A stretch of DNA of 54,722 nt, taken from the IMG/VR virus record IMGVR_UViG_3300017751_000022, positions 1 to 54,722 of that record, one strand, 5' to 3'. Below, one piece after another: positions 18,142-27,137 of the stretch; the stretch's first letter is position 1, and each line of letters starts with the position of its first letter. The notes beneath the pieces are model-generated. The model was not told the origin of the DNA, made no database searches, and saw nothing but the letters and a program-made list of their open reading frames with translations. Source of the stretch: a virus. A program made the translations under genes and the position numbers.

Positions 18142-20961
18142 ATGACAGTTTCAAAATACACAAAGTTTGGTTTACGAGCAGATAGAAACCTATCAGATTT
18201 ACCTGATGCAAATACTGCGTTAGGCAATGTATTAGACGATTTCGATATTAACGCAGAATTCGTTCCTGCTGATTTAAATGTTATAGACGGGTTAAGAACA
18301 ACGAATCTATATGTTGAAGATTTTACTGAATTAGAAAACGGTCTACAGCAATATCAACCTATTGTGCAGAATGCTGACGGAATCAATATCGTAGGCATAA
18401 GAGAACCTGTCAATCCTTTAGTGACTGTTAGAGATAATCTTTTAAATAAGAAATCTGTATTAGGTGATCCGCCTTACGGTGTTGGGGGAACTGGTCCTAC
18501 TACAAAAGTCGTAGCTTCTACTATTCTTAGAGACGGTGTACTGGGTGATGGCGATGACGCTATTGATGCAGATCATCTTAAAGTATTGACTGTTACCGCA
18601 ATTGATTCTGGTGCCACTATTACTGTTGATCAAGCATCGTACAATGTTCGTATAGGCGATTTGATTACAATAACAGGTACAATCACTAACGGTGCAATAC
18701 CTGGATACACAACAGGAAAACAATACTTAGTTACTGCTATAAATTCTCTTGCAGGACAAGTTATTGCGTTCGATATTAAAGATGCTGATACTGGAGCAGC
18801 AATCACATCAGCGACAGCAGGAACACTCGCAGGCGCAACATTTACAGTAATTCGAAATTCTGCAAATATCAGCCACGATTTGTCTGCCACACCTGATGAT
18901 ATCTTTGATACGGCAAATGAAACTGTTATTACTAATGACGAGTATTGGGTAAATGGTATTTTTGCATTCAGTAACAGATTGCATCAGACATTTAAAGATG
19001 AATTTGGAGCATTACATTTTGACGGATACATAGGAAATCCTAATCGCCTTGATATATGGATACAAACAAACGGATTTTTGTTATTTGAAAAGTTTGACGA
19101 AGATGGTCAGCGTGTAATAGTGAAACAAGTGACTCAAGAAGAATTTGATGTGACTATGATTGGTGGCGTGTCAACCAATTATTTTTCAGTTAGCGAAAGT
19201 GATATGACACACCTAATGCGAGGAATGACATTTACTGATGATAATGGGACAGAGATAGAAATAACAAACTTATCTTCGACAAGTAGTTCAAATAATTATG
19301 TGACATGTAGCCCCAATCCTGTATTGGCTACTAACTCTATAATCACAATATCGTATGATTATGGCAACACAAACGTAATTACCGAGCGCTATAAACCTGA
19401 TGATTTGCTAAGAGGAGAAAATCAAAGACACAGATTGACACTATGGTGGCCTAATGTTACTAAATTTAGTCCTCAAAAAACAAGAGGGTTTTATTCATCT
19501 GCATATGCAAAAATTGATATTGCGGACGGATCAACATCATTGTATGATGGAATGCCTTACTTCTATTGGTACAAAGAAAAGCAAGGTGCGCCAAAATCAG
19601 TTCCTAAACAATATACGTTTGAGAAATTTAAAAGGGATCGTATAAGTTATACTAACACTCAAACTGAAGAGCATGTTTCAAACGAAAATCCGGTATTCAT
19701 TAGATATACTCCACCTGCACCAACTGAACTTAGTTCAATTTCTCGTAATACTTTTTCAAGTAGTCAATTTTACGTAGAGGGTGGCATCCAATGGAACGGT
19801 CAGTATAAGTTTGCGGTTCCTGGTTCGTTGGGAGTACAGGTTGGTGATTACATGTATATGACTCCCGGTAATGCATCATATACAAATCACTATCTTTTAC
19901 AAGTTGTTGAAATAAAAAATAATATTGCAACAATGAATCCTCACCAAGCAACAGATATTGATACTATAATGAGTTATTATGGTTTGTCTGAGGGTGATGC
20001 AGTTAATTCTTGGTGGATTCGAGGTGATTCAGGTATAGCAGGAATTTACAGTAGTGTAAGTGGAATTTCATTAACCGGGGCATCAGAAGTTGCAACACAT
20101 TCAATTAAACCTGTTTTGAATCATGCTGATTATGGTTTCACTACCGCAGATCCTGTTGTTGGTGATTATGTAGCAGAACTATCGGCATCAGGACATGATC
20201 AAATGAGAAGAATATCAGGATTAAGTATTAACTTAAGCAATCCTGGTGCTGACGGATCATTTACTTCAACACACATAGGAGGTCCTGCAACTTATTCGGT
20301 AGGTGCCGCACCTAGTCCTGTTGTTGTGATTGCACATCGTGGGTTGGTTGACAGATCGATTGCCGAGGTTTGTACTGATGTGTACGGCCTTGAAGTGACT
20401 GCTAATACTGCAGGTGGTGTAGCAACCAGTGACGAAATAACAGTAACTGATACATCAGCAATTCTTGTTGGTGATTATATTCAATTTGAAGGTTTGGGTG
20501 GCGCAAATGATCCGGTAATCCCAACAGGAACAACAGTAGCAAGTGTTGACTCGGCAACTCAAATAACAATTAGTAACGCAATTCCTTCAGGTAAAACTCT
20601 TAATGCTGCTTCAACCGTTGTATTGATTAGGGCAAATGCAGGACCTAATACCGATGCATGGGGAAATAATGGAGGATATTCTAATAAAGAGGCATGTGTT
20701 CTCCCATTAAACACCGCACCGCCCTTTGTTGGGACTAATTTAGGTCTAGCAACAACTAGCACTCACCCTCATATTGTTGTCGGGGGAGAATTTGGTGTGA
20801 CAGGATTGAAAATTGCGCCTCCGCCAGAAACTGGCGATTCTACGACAGTTGATGAAGTTGCTGCTGGAGACGTAAAAGCAACTAAAGGAATGCTAGTCAA
20901 AAACAAACCTAATAATATTGACCCGCTAAATTCATATTGGGTTTTAATGGAAGATGCTTAA
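18142..20961 (+). CDS. Large virion structural protein, only plus-strand gene
   Basis: A 939-residue protein. The N-terminus (KYTKFGLRADRNLSDLPDAN then TALGNVLDDFD) and VGIREPVNPLVTVRDNLLNK with GDPPYGVGGTGP resemble a conserved large structural protein of T4-like marine phages (from memory, function not established). The middle is Tyr/Trp-rich with WWPNVTKFSPQKTRGFYSSA and MPYFYWYKEKQGAPKSVPKQ. Residues about 755-835 carry a beta module (ITVTDTSAILVGDYIQFEG, TTVASVDSATQITISNAI) of the 'GD.i...gi..gTtVasVds.tqitlS' type seen in marine fibres. The ribosome site GAGG is at 18132-18135. Its stop (20959-20961) overlaps the stop of the convergent gene by sharing TTAA. All other genes here are on the other strand, so this gene is a local inversion. 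Confidence 0.75.
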   Translation: MTVSKYTKFGLRADRNLSDLPDANTALGNVLDDFDINAEFVPADLNVIDGLRTTNLYVEDFTELENGLQQYQPIVQNADGINIVGIREPVNPLVTVRDNLLNKKSVLGDPPYGVGGTGPTTKVVASTILRDGVLGDGDDAIDADHLKVLTVTAIDSGATITVDQASYNVRIGDLITITGTITNGAIPGYTTGKQYLVTAINSLAGQVIAFDIKDADTGAAITSATAGTLAGATFTVIRNSANISHDLSATPDDIFDTANETVITNDEYWVNGIFAFSNRLHQTFKDEFGALHFDGYIGNPNRLDIWIQTNGFLLFEKFDEDGQRVIVKQVTQEEFDVTMIGGVSTNYFSVSESDMTHLMRGMTFTDDNGTEIEITNLSSTSSSNNYVTCSPNPVLATNSIITISYDYGNTNVITERYKPDDLLRGENQRHRLTLWWPNVTKFSPQKTRGFYSSAYAKIDIADGSTSLYDGMPYFYWYKEKQGAPKSVPKQYTFEKFKRDRISYTNTQTEEHVSNENPVFIRYTPPAPTELSSISRNTFSSSQFYVEGGIQWNGQYKFAVPGSLGVQVGDYMYMTPGNASYTNHYLLQVVEIKNNIATMNPHQATDIDTIMSYYGLSEGDAVNSWWIRGDSGIAGIYSSVSGISLTGASEVATHSIKPVLNHADYGFTTADPVVGDYVAELSASGHDQMRRISGLSINLSNPGADGSFTSTHIGGPATYSVGAAPSPVVVIAHRGLVDRSIAEVCTDVYGLEVTANTAGGVATSDEITVTDTSAILVGDYIQFEGLGGANDPVIPTGTTVASVDSATQITISNAIPSGKTLNAASTVVLIRANAGPNTDAWGNNGGYSNKEACVLPLNTAPPFVGTNLGLATTSTHPHIVVGGEFGVTGLKIAPPPETGDSTTVDEVAAGDVKATKGMLVKNKPNNIDPLNSYWVLMEDA

Positions 20962-22424
20962 GACCACAAATTGTTAGTAGTTGCGACATCATCATCTAGA
21001 AGCAATAGGTAATATGTTTCACCATCTACCTCTATTTCAACTTTGTGTGTCCAATTATCGGCGACAGAAAATCCTGTTCCTGCAGTAGATGTGTTTACTG
21101 CAGTATTATCAACAACTAAAGATGGGTTAGGACCTTCGAATATAAGATTAAACACGTCTGCATTCTGTGAATCACTAACTGACCCATCATCATTAACTGT
21201 ACGCAACACGTTCAAAGACCCATGAGTCCCTACAGTTTCAGTTGCAACCGCCCATGGGTTTTTTAAACTTGAAAATGCTCTTTCTTTTAACCCATCTGCC
21301 ATAATGTACAACCCAGGCATAGTGTCGTCAGTTACTCCGCCGACATTTAATTCCAGCGAATCATCATTAGAGATAACAGTCTTACCTAAAACTTCCAGAG
21401 TTTTCTTTAACACCGTGGGTTTGTAATTAACAACACTTTTTGATTCTTTATTATAAAATATATTAATTGCAATATCTATTTCTGCATCACGACCATTCAA
21501 AGTCTCTCTTTTCAAAAATGTGACCGATTTTGAAGGATCTCTTGGGTCAGTAAATCTTTCAACTTCATCATACGGCGATGATCCATCATCTAATGTTGGG
21601 CGATCTTTTGATAGATTTGTCATAGCTTCAAAAGTGACTGGATCTTCCCGCCTAAATACTTTTTCATTTAAATATTCAAATGCGTGCCAGGTTGCGAGTG
21701 CGCCGTATCCGCCAACAGCAGTAGGATCATATGTGTATAATCTAAACCTATCAACAGAGTTGCTTTCTCTTACTTTATAAAATGTTCTGATGCCAGAGTT
21801 ACTTACTGTATAAACTAATGTTCCATTAGTGAAGGGTTTGTAACCAACTGTTGTTGAAGGTATGACAATATATGTCAATGCATCAGGATCCGATGAAGGT
21901 AAATCAATTGCAGCCAAATCTAACCTGTGCTCTTCACCTGTCGTAGTTGCACCGCCAAATGTTAATGTTGTAGGAACTGCAGCAATTGCATCATTGTAAT
22001 TCGCCGCTAATTTTATAGTATTACTCGTTTGAACAACAACATAAAACACATCACCTTGGGCCCATCGTCCGCCCGATTTACTTACTGCAGTTCCGCCAGC
22101 ATTATCATATACAACTTTTTCACCTGTTTTAAATCTATGGTTCGGTACAGTGAGTATGTTATTAACAATTGCAGTACTAGGGTTAAATGTTACTGCTCTG
22201 AAAACAACTTCATCAGTTGAATAATACGCCTTTGAACTAGCAGTGTAATTTCCATCACCAACAGAAGATCCATACCTAACTAAAGATGTTGTTTTAAGGT
22301 TATTAGAAAATAATAGAATGTCACTAGATATACCCTCTCCGCCAAGGTTATTGAATATGCCTTGTGCAGAAAGTGCATTCTCTGATTCCGCTAAATTTAA
22401 TGATTTTGCAAATCCTAACGCCAT
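20958..22424 (-). CDS. Virion structural protein with HGL module
   Basis: A 488-residue protein. The N-terminus (MALGFAKSLNLAESENALSA then QGIFNNLGGEGISSDILLF) resembles a conserved cyanophage structural family. The HGL-type module is at about 85-168 (TVPNHRFKTGEKVVYDNAGG, VFYVVVQTSNTIKLAANYND). A later segment (VLKKTLEVLGKTVISNDDSL, MPGLYIMADGLKERAFSSLK) is shared by marine T4-like virion proteins of unknown function. The C-terminus (HKVEIEVDGETYYLLLLDDD) looks like a closing beta strand pair. It lies nine bases after the 1567-residue adhesin gene with AGGAAA upstream, so it could be an adaptor or partner of that adhesin (inference). It converges with the plus-strand gene. Confidence 0.65.
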   Translation of the reverse strand: MALGFAKSLNLAESENALSAQGIFNNLGGEGISSDILLFSNNLKTTSLVRYGSSVGDGNYTASSKAYYSTDEVVFRAVTFNPSTAIVNNILTVPNHRFKTGEKVVYDNAGGTAVSKSGGRWAQGDVFYVVVQTSNTIKLAANYNDAIAAVPTTLTFGGATTTGEEHRLDLAAIDLPSSDPDALTYIVIPSTTVGYKPFTNGTLVYTVSNSGIRTFYKVRESNSVDRFRLYTYDPTAVGGYGALATWHAFEYLNEKVFRREDPVTFEAMTNLSKDRPTLDDGSSPYDEVERFTDPRDPSKSVTFLKRETLNGRDAEIDIAINIFYNKESKSVVNYKPTVLKKTLEVLGKTVISNDDSLELNVGGVTDDTMPGLYIMADGLKERAFSSLKNPWAVATETVGTHGSLNVLRTVNDDGSVSDSQNADVFNLIFEGPNPSLVVDNTAVNTSTAGTGFSVADNWTHKVEIEVDGETYYLLLLDDDVATTNNLWS

Positions 22425-22433
22425 CTTTATTTC

Positions 22434-25400
22434 CTACGCATTGATTGAAAGCTGCCAATTGGCAGTTGTTGTTAATTTTTGTATAATCCCAGCAAGGACT
22501 GGGTTTTCTACCAGTTGTGATAATGAAATTTGCGGATTACCAAGCAAGTTAATATTTACATTGCCTCGCTTTGCGTTTTCATAATTCTGTTCAAGGTCTC
22601 TAAGAAGCCTTTCTGCTGATCCCGCAGACAATTGGTTATTGCTCAAGTTTAATGAATTTAACGATGTGCAATCAGGAAGAGAGCCCAACAAATATTCAAT
22701 TAAATTGTTATCTTGCAAATATATCTCTTGTATATTTAAACAATTGTCAAACCTTGGGACGATACCTGCAATGTTATTGTTGTTCGCTTTAAACTTCCAC
22801 AACTGCGCCGCTTCTAAATTTGCAACTTGAGATAACTGGTTATTGTCTATTGATATTTCATCAACAAAAGCGTTCGATATTGTAAACGCACCTGAGAACT
22901 TGTTATTACTTAGTGTCAAAGTAGATAAACTTCCCGCACCAGAGAAGTCAGGTATTTGGCCAGTCATTTCTGTATTAGTAATTTTAAATGTTGAAATTGA
23001 TGCAAGGAATGTCACATTCGGGAACTTTCCACGAATGTTTTTTGAAGTTGCAGATGCATTCTTTCCTTTGCCTTCAAGTTCGAATGTTGCCAAATTAGCA
23101 CAGTTAGCAAATGTCGCAGATGTACCTTGTATTTCAACAGCAGTTCCCGCTACTAACGGCACTCGTCTTACAGGTCTAACATAATATACATGATTCTTGT
23201 TTTCTAATATTTCTTTGCCGTCTATAAAACTCTTAGCGTATCCGTCAACATTATTATTAGCACTTGTTGATGTCCAGTAGTAACCTGTGCGATTGGTAAT
23301 AGAAACATTATCAATTGTGAAATTGCAGTTGTGTGATTCTACTCTCACATGAATTTGCGTTGATGCATTTACTGCAAATGTTCCTGAAACTGGACCTGAA
23401 CCTGCTGATGCTAAAACTTCACCTGTACCTAAAACATCACCTGCAGTTGGCGAACTTCCTGTAGCAACTGTTAAAACTGCTTTGTCTTGCTCAGCATCTG
23501 TTCCCCCGTCATAAAGCGTAGCTGAAGCGCCATTAATTGCGGCACCATCATTTGCGGCAGTGAATAGGTCGCCTAATGTTGGCGACCCTGAAAGGCCAGC
23601 GGCATTCCAGTCGAAGGCGTGATTAGATGTGAAATCATACCTGTTATTCGATCTTGATACAATAGCAATCAAGCCTCCCATTGCACTGTGGAATTGGCAA
23701 CCATAGTTAATGGCAACAATAGTCCCATCAGTTGCAGTAATTGTTGAAATGCCGTTAGACGTTGAAACAGTGACTCCTGAAGAAGAAGTAAACTGTAGAG
23801 GGTGATTAACACTGCCAATATAATTTGCATTGGAAGGATCCGTTCTGTTGTCAATTATTAAAGTGTCGCCAGTATATAATTTGAGAGAAGGATCATTCGA
23901 TGAACTGTATGAACTTTCAGAATCAGTGCCCGACAATATGTAATTGCTATTGCCGTCTGCACCAGTTATTGTTAAAGTATGCGTTTGCGGAGAATTGTCT
24001 TCAGTAAATTCATGAACTACAGGAGTTGCTGCAGTTGCATTTGCATAACTAGTTGCTAGTTTAAATGTATTAGTGCCTGTTTTAATTGTATAATAATCTG
24101 CATTTGCACTCAAACCTGTAACTGAACCCACTTGTCCCGAATCAAGCGAAAATTCAACTCGACCACCTGTAACAAAAGGATGTCCATTCGATGTGATTTG
24201 ATTGTTGCCAAAATCTAAATTAGCGTACGGAACATTATTAACACTGGCACGCTGAGTTCCAACGGATACAACCTTATACTCTTCACCAGTAACAAAGTTT
24301 CCTCCAGTTACAACATTTTGGTCACACGTAATAGCAGCAGAGAAGTCATATGTCCCCTTAGGTAGAACTATAACTTGATATACACCTGCATCGCCGTCTC
24401 CGTCCTGTGTCACAGATAAGTTTTGTCCTGCCGTGACTGCTGTCGAACCACCAGAGAATGGCGACCAGTTCGCTGATGTGCCTGAGATAAATGTTCCGTT
24501 TAACACTTTTTCATCTGGTGTATCAACATTAAATGCTTGCGCTCCACCTGCTTGGAATGCACTTGATGAGGTTTGCCCTGGATTTCCTTGTGTATAAGTT
24601 GCGTTATATGAGGGAACTGAATTCAAATTATTTCCCTGTGTTATGTCGTTTGCATCTGAACTAGGTTTCAAGTTTCTGTATATTACCTCTAATTCATCTT
24701 GTGACGGCAAATACCAATCAGTAAAATTCTGTCCGCCATTGATAGAACTGTCAGTATTATTGATATCCAATGCATCAGCAAAGGCAGCTGCTTCATAAGA
24801 AACTCCGCCCGCTGCTTCCGGCGTTGTATTAACCCAACCATTTGCACCGTCAACGCCACCTGCTGAGGCATCACCAGCGCCAGAATATCTAGCCAAAAAC
24901 CTTTCGTGTGATTTATCAGCTACAATAAGATAATATGTGTCAGATGCGAGCGTTCCAGAATTATCCTTCATAACTCCGCCGTAATAACCGCCTTGGAAAC
25001 TACTACCATAAGGTCCTGCGGGAGGAACAACAGTTTGCAATTGGAAATCGTTTGCAAAGAAATTGTATTCTGCATCGTCAAGTATGTGATTTACACCGTT
25101 ACTATCAGTGAAGTCATGATTGCCATCTGTCATTTTGAAGTATGACAAACTAGTTGTTCCATTAAATGTGTCGGGAGACAACCTTCCTGTGAACCTAGTG
25201 TTACCCAGACTCAAAGTTGTTAATGATGGCAAATTTTGAAAAGTATTATTGATTCTGCCATTAACATAACTATTTGCTAAATATACTGCTCCTAATGATT
25301 CACATCCGCTAAAGTAACCTTCAATGCCCGTTGACGTGGGCGGATTTGCATATGAATACAACTCAGATAATGTGACACTTTCTAAATACTTTTTACCAGA

Positions 25401-27137
25401 AAAATCAGGAACAGAAATGTTGTTGCCTACTAAAGACACCTTTGTTAAAGGATGTTCACCTGCCTGCCCAGCAGAGTTTGTATTAGGAAATGTCAATACG
25501 CTTTGATTGGTTCCATTTGCAAGCTTTTGACCATCAATGTTGCAGTATGCGACATCTATGTGTGTCAACTTTAATGAAGACATTACACTATAAGATAATT
25601 TCGTGTATCTGTGATTTCTTACATGATAAACTTTGATCGTGTTTGAATTAACTTTAGGTGTCTCGCCGGTATCAAACATTGTTCTAGTGGGAGAACCTGA
25701 ATAATACGCATTCCAATATAAATGAGTCAATGAACTATCAGTTAATTTTGTTATTTTATAATCGAAACCTGATGATGGCGGTGTCAATGTAAGAGAACTT
25801 CCACCAGAACTTCCAGAAAGTTTTACGCTATCACTATCAGCACTTACGACATAATATTGGCCATAGTTTGTCAAATTTGATATTGCTGAATTTGATTCTT
25901 GCTCATACACAACCACATCACCGTTTTGCAACCCGTGTCCCGCTGATACGATTTCATTATTGCTGACACTAGCAACATTAAATGTTATTGATTGTGTTGT
26001 TTTTAATGATGATAAATCAATAAAAGTACTGTCAGAGAATGTCGCATTGATACTCAACTTTGTTACTGATGCAGGACACCTTGTTAAAAGTTGTGTGTGC
26101 GCTGTCAAAGAGTTATCTTTTGTACTGAAACCGTTACCTGACATAGAAATTTCTCTCAAATTCTGAGAATGCCCATTAATGTACCCGCCTGCTATTTTAA
26201 AGAAGTCAGGAAATTCATTAAATAGGTTTGCTGGCGCACTAAATAGATTAAGGTTTTTCAATTCAGCATCTGGAAGATTTCTCAATCCCATGGATGAAAA
26301 TTTTAATTGTATAACACCAGAAGGATTATAGAAAAGTTCTAATTTCTTATCAGCGGGTGATGATTCAAATGATGCTGTCTGTAATGCACTACTATTTGCT
26401 GACCCAAAAACTGCAACCCTTTGCACAGGATCTATGTTTTCGTTGACAAATTCAACCGCAGGAGTAACGCTCGTGGGCGATACTTTATATTCAAGTTTTC
26501 CTAACTGCCAAAAACCTTCGAATGTCAACGGAATGTTTTTCATCGCATATAATTTTCTATTAGTTCCGTTGATGTTCATTGTGATTTGATGCGTTGCAAC
26601 CTCAGCGTCAAATTTCCTAGGTGTAACTTCACCTTTAAAAATTATATTGTCTGTTTTTACGACACTTTTTGTAGAATGTGCGTAGGATGTTGTGCTTGAA
26701 TCATAAGGGTTTATTTTGAGGTCAGCATTATAGAACACAGGACCATCACCAATTTGTGACCAAGATGATATACGACTTGTGGATATATCTGCACTTTTTG
26801 TTGCACCTAAACTGTCAACATAGTTGTATTTTATTGCACCTGCTCTAAGTTGATGATCAATTCTTAAGTCAGATTGTAATCCATCAGTAGTATCTGAAAG
26901 TGCAGTAAGTTCGCCAGTCACATACTCAGATGATTTAAACAAACTAAATTGTTGTTTTTCTTGATCTAGGTCAAGATTTCCCAACAGGTGTAGCATTTGT
27001 TTTGTTAAACCTGCAGAGGCAATACCACGAATATGGTCAAGGTCATCTCTATTTACACCCAAATTCTTCAATGACAGTTCTAAGTCATTGACATCGTTGA
27101 GGTAAAACCCTGTATTTAGACCTATAAATTTTGCCAT
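22434..27137 (-). CDS. Giant nested adhesin: LRR, split DUF1566, jelly roll, cupredoxin-like domain
   Basis: 1567 residues. Residues about 1-240 form an attachment-type N-terminus (DLELSLKNLGVNRDDLDHIR; TSRISSWSQIGDGPVFYNAD). Leucine-rich repeats run at about 275-375 and 515-675 and again at 1340-1510 (SLTTLSLGNTRFTGRLSPDT; SLNSLNLSNNQLS). HGL modules lie at about 385-462 and 973-1057. A DUF1566/Lcl_C-type lectin-like domain starts near 735 (NFTDWYLPSQDELEVIYRNL) and resumes at 1287 (YYWTSTSA ... YYVRPVRR). Between these is a CBM-like jelly roll (VLNGTFISGTSANW; GVYQVIVLPKGTYDF; then NCNFTIDNVSI). A cupredoxin-like domain at about 1063-1161 has candidate copper ligands His1112, Cys1147, His1150 and Met1153. 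It is probably a receptor-binding virion protein; a copper role is inference. The ATG overlaps the upstream stop (TAATG). Confidence 0.7.
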   Translation of the reverse strand: MAKFIGLNTGFYLNDVNDLELSLKNLGVNRDDLDHIRGIASAGLTKQMLHLLGNLDLDQEKQQFSLFKSSEYVTGELTALSDTTDGLQSDLRIDHQLRAGAIKYNYVDSLGATKSADISTSRISSWSQIGDGPVFYNADLKINPYDSSTTSYAHSTKSVVKTDNIIFKGEVTPRKFDAEVATHQITMNINGTNRKLYAMKNIPLTFEGFWQLGKLEYKVSPTSVTPAVEFVNENIDPVQRVAVFGSANSSALQTASFESSPADKKLELFYNPSGVIQLKFSSMGLRNLPDAELKNLNLFSAPANLFNEFPDFFKIAGGYINGHSQNLREISMSGNGFSTKDNSLTAHTQLLTRCPASVTKLSINATFSDSTFIDLSSLKTTQSITFNVASVSNNEIVSAGHGLQNGDVVVYEQESNSAISNLTNYGQYYVVSADSDSVKLSGSSGGSSLTLTPPSSGFDYKITKLTDSSLTHLYWNAYYSGSPTRTMFDTGETPKVNSNTIKVYHVRNHRYTKLSYSVMSSLKLTHIDVAYCNIDGQKLANGTNQSVLTFPNTNSAGQAGEHPLTKVSLVGNNISVPDFSGKKYLESVTLSELYSYANPPTSTGIEGYFSGCESLGAVYLANSYVNGRINNTFQNLPSLTTLSLGNTRFTGRLSPDTFNGTTSLSYFKMTDGNHDFTDSNGVNHILDDAEYNFFANDFQLQTVVPPAGPYGSSFQGGYYGGVMKDNSGTLASDTYYLIVADKSHERFLARYSGAGDASAGGVDGANGWVNTTPEAAGGVSYEAAAFADALDINNTDSSINGGQNFTDWYLPSQDELEVIYRNLKPSSDANDITQGNNLNSVPSYNATYTQGNPGQTSSSAFQAGGAQAFNVDTPDEKVLNGTFISGTSANWSPFSGGSTAVTAGQNLSVTQDGDGDAGVYQVIVLPKGTYDFSAAITCDQNVVTGGNFVTGEEYKVVSVGTQRASVNNVPYANLDFGNNQITSNGHPFVTGGRVEFSLDSGQVGSVTGLSANADYYTIKTGTNTFKLATSYANATAATPVVHEFTEDNSPQTHTLTITGADGNSNYILSGTDSESSYSSSNDPSLKLYTGDTLIIDNRTDPSNANYIGSVNHPLQFTSSSGVTVSTSNGISTITATDGTIVAINYGCQFHSAMGGLIAIVSRSNNRYDFTSNHAFDWNAAGLSGSPTLGDLFTAANDGAAINGASATLYDGGTDAEQDKAVLTVATGSSPTAGDVLGTGEVLASAGSGPVSGTFAVNASTQIHVRVESHNCNFTIDNVSITNRTGYYWTSTSANNNVDGYAKSFIDGKEILENKNHVYYVRPVRRVPLVAGTAVEIQGTSATFANCANLATFELEGKGKNASATSKNIRGKFPNVTFLASISTFKITNTEMTGQIPDFSGAGSLSTLTLSNNKFSGAFTISNAFVDEISIDNNQLSQVANLEAAQLWKFKANNNNIAGIVPRFDNCLNIQEIYLQDNNLIEYLLGSLPDCTSLNSLNLSNNQLSAGSAERLLRDLEQNYENAKRGNVNINLLGNPQISLSQLVENPVLAGIIQKLTTTANWQLSINA

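Noticed and set aside
20940-20990. A terminator between the convergent genes
   Set aside because: No stem-loop with a U-run is visible; the two stop codons overlap and the DNA is coding on both sides.
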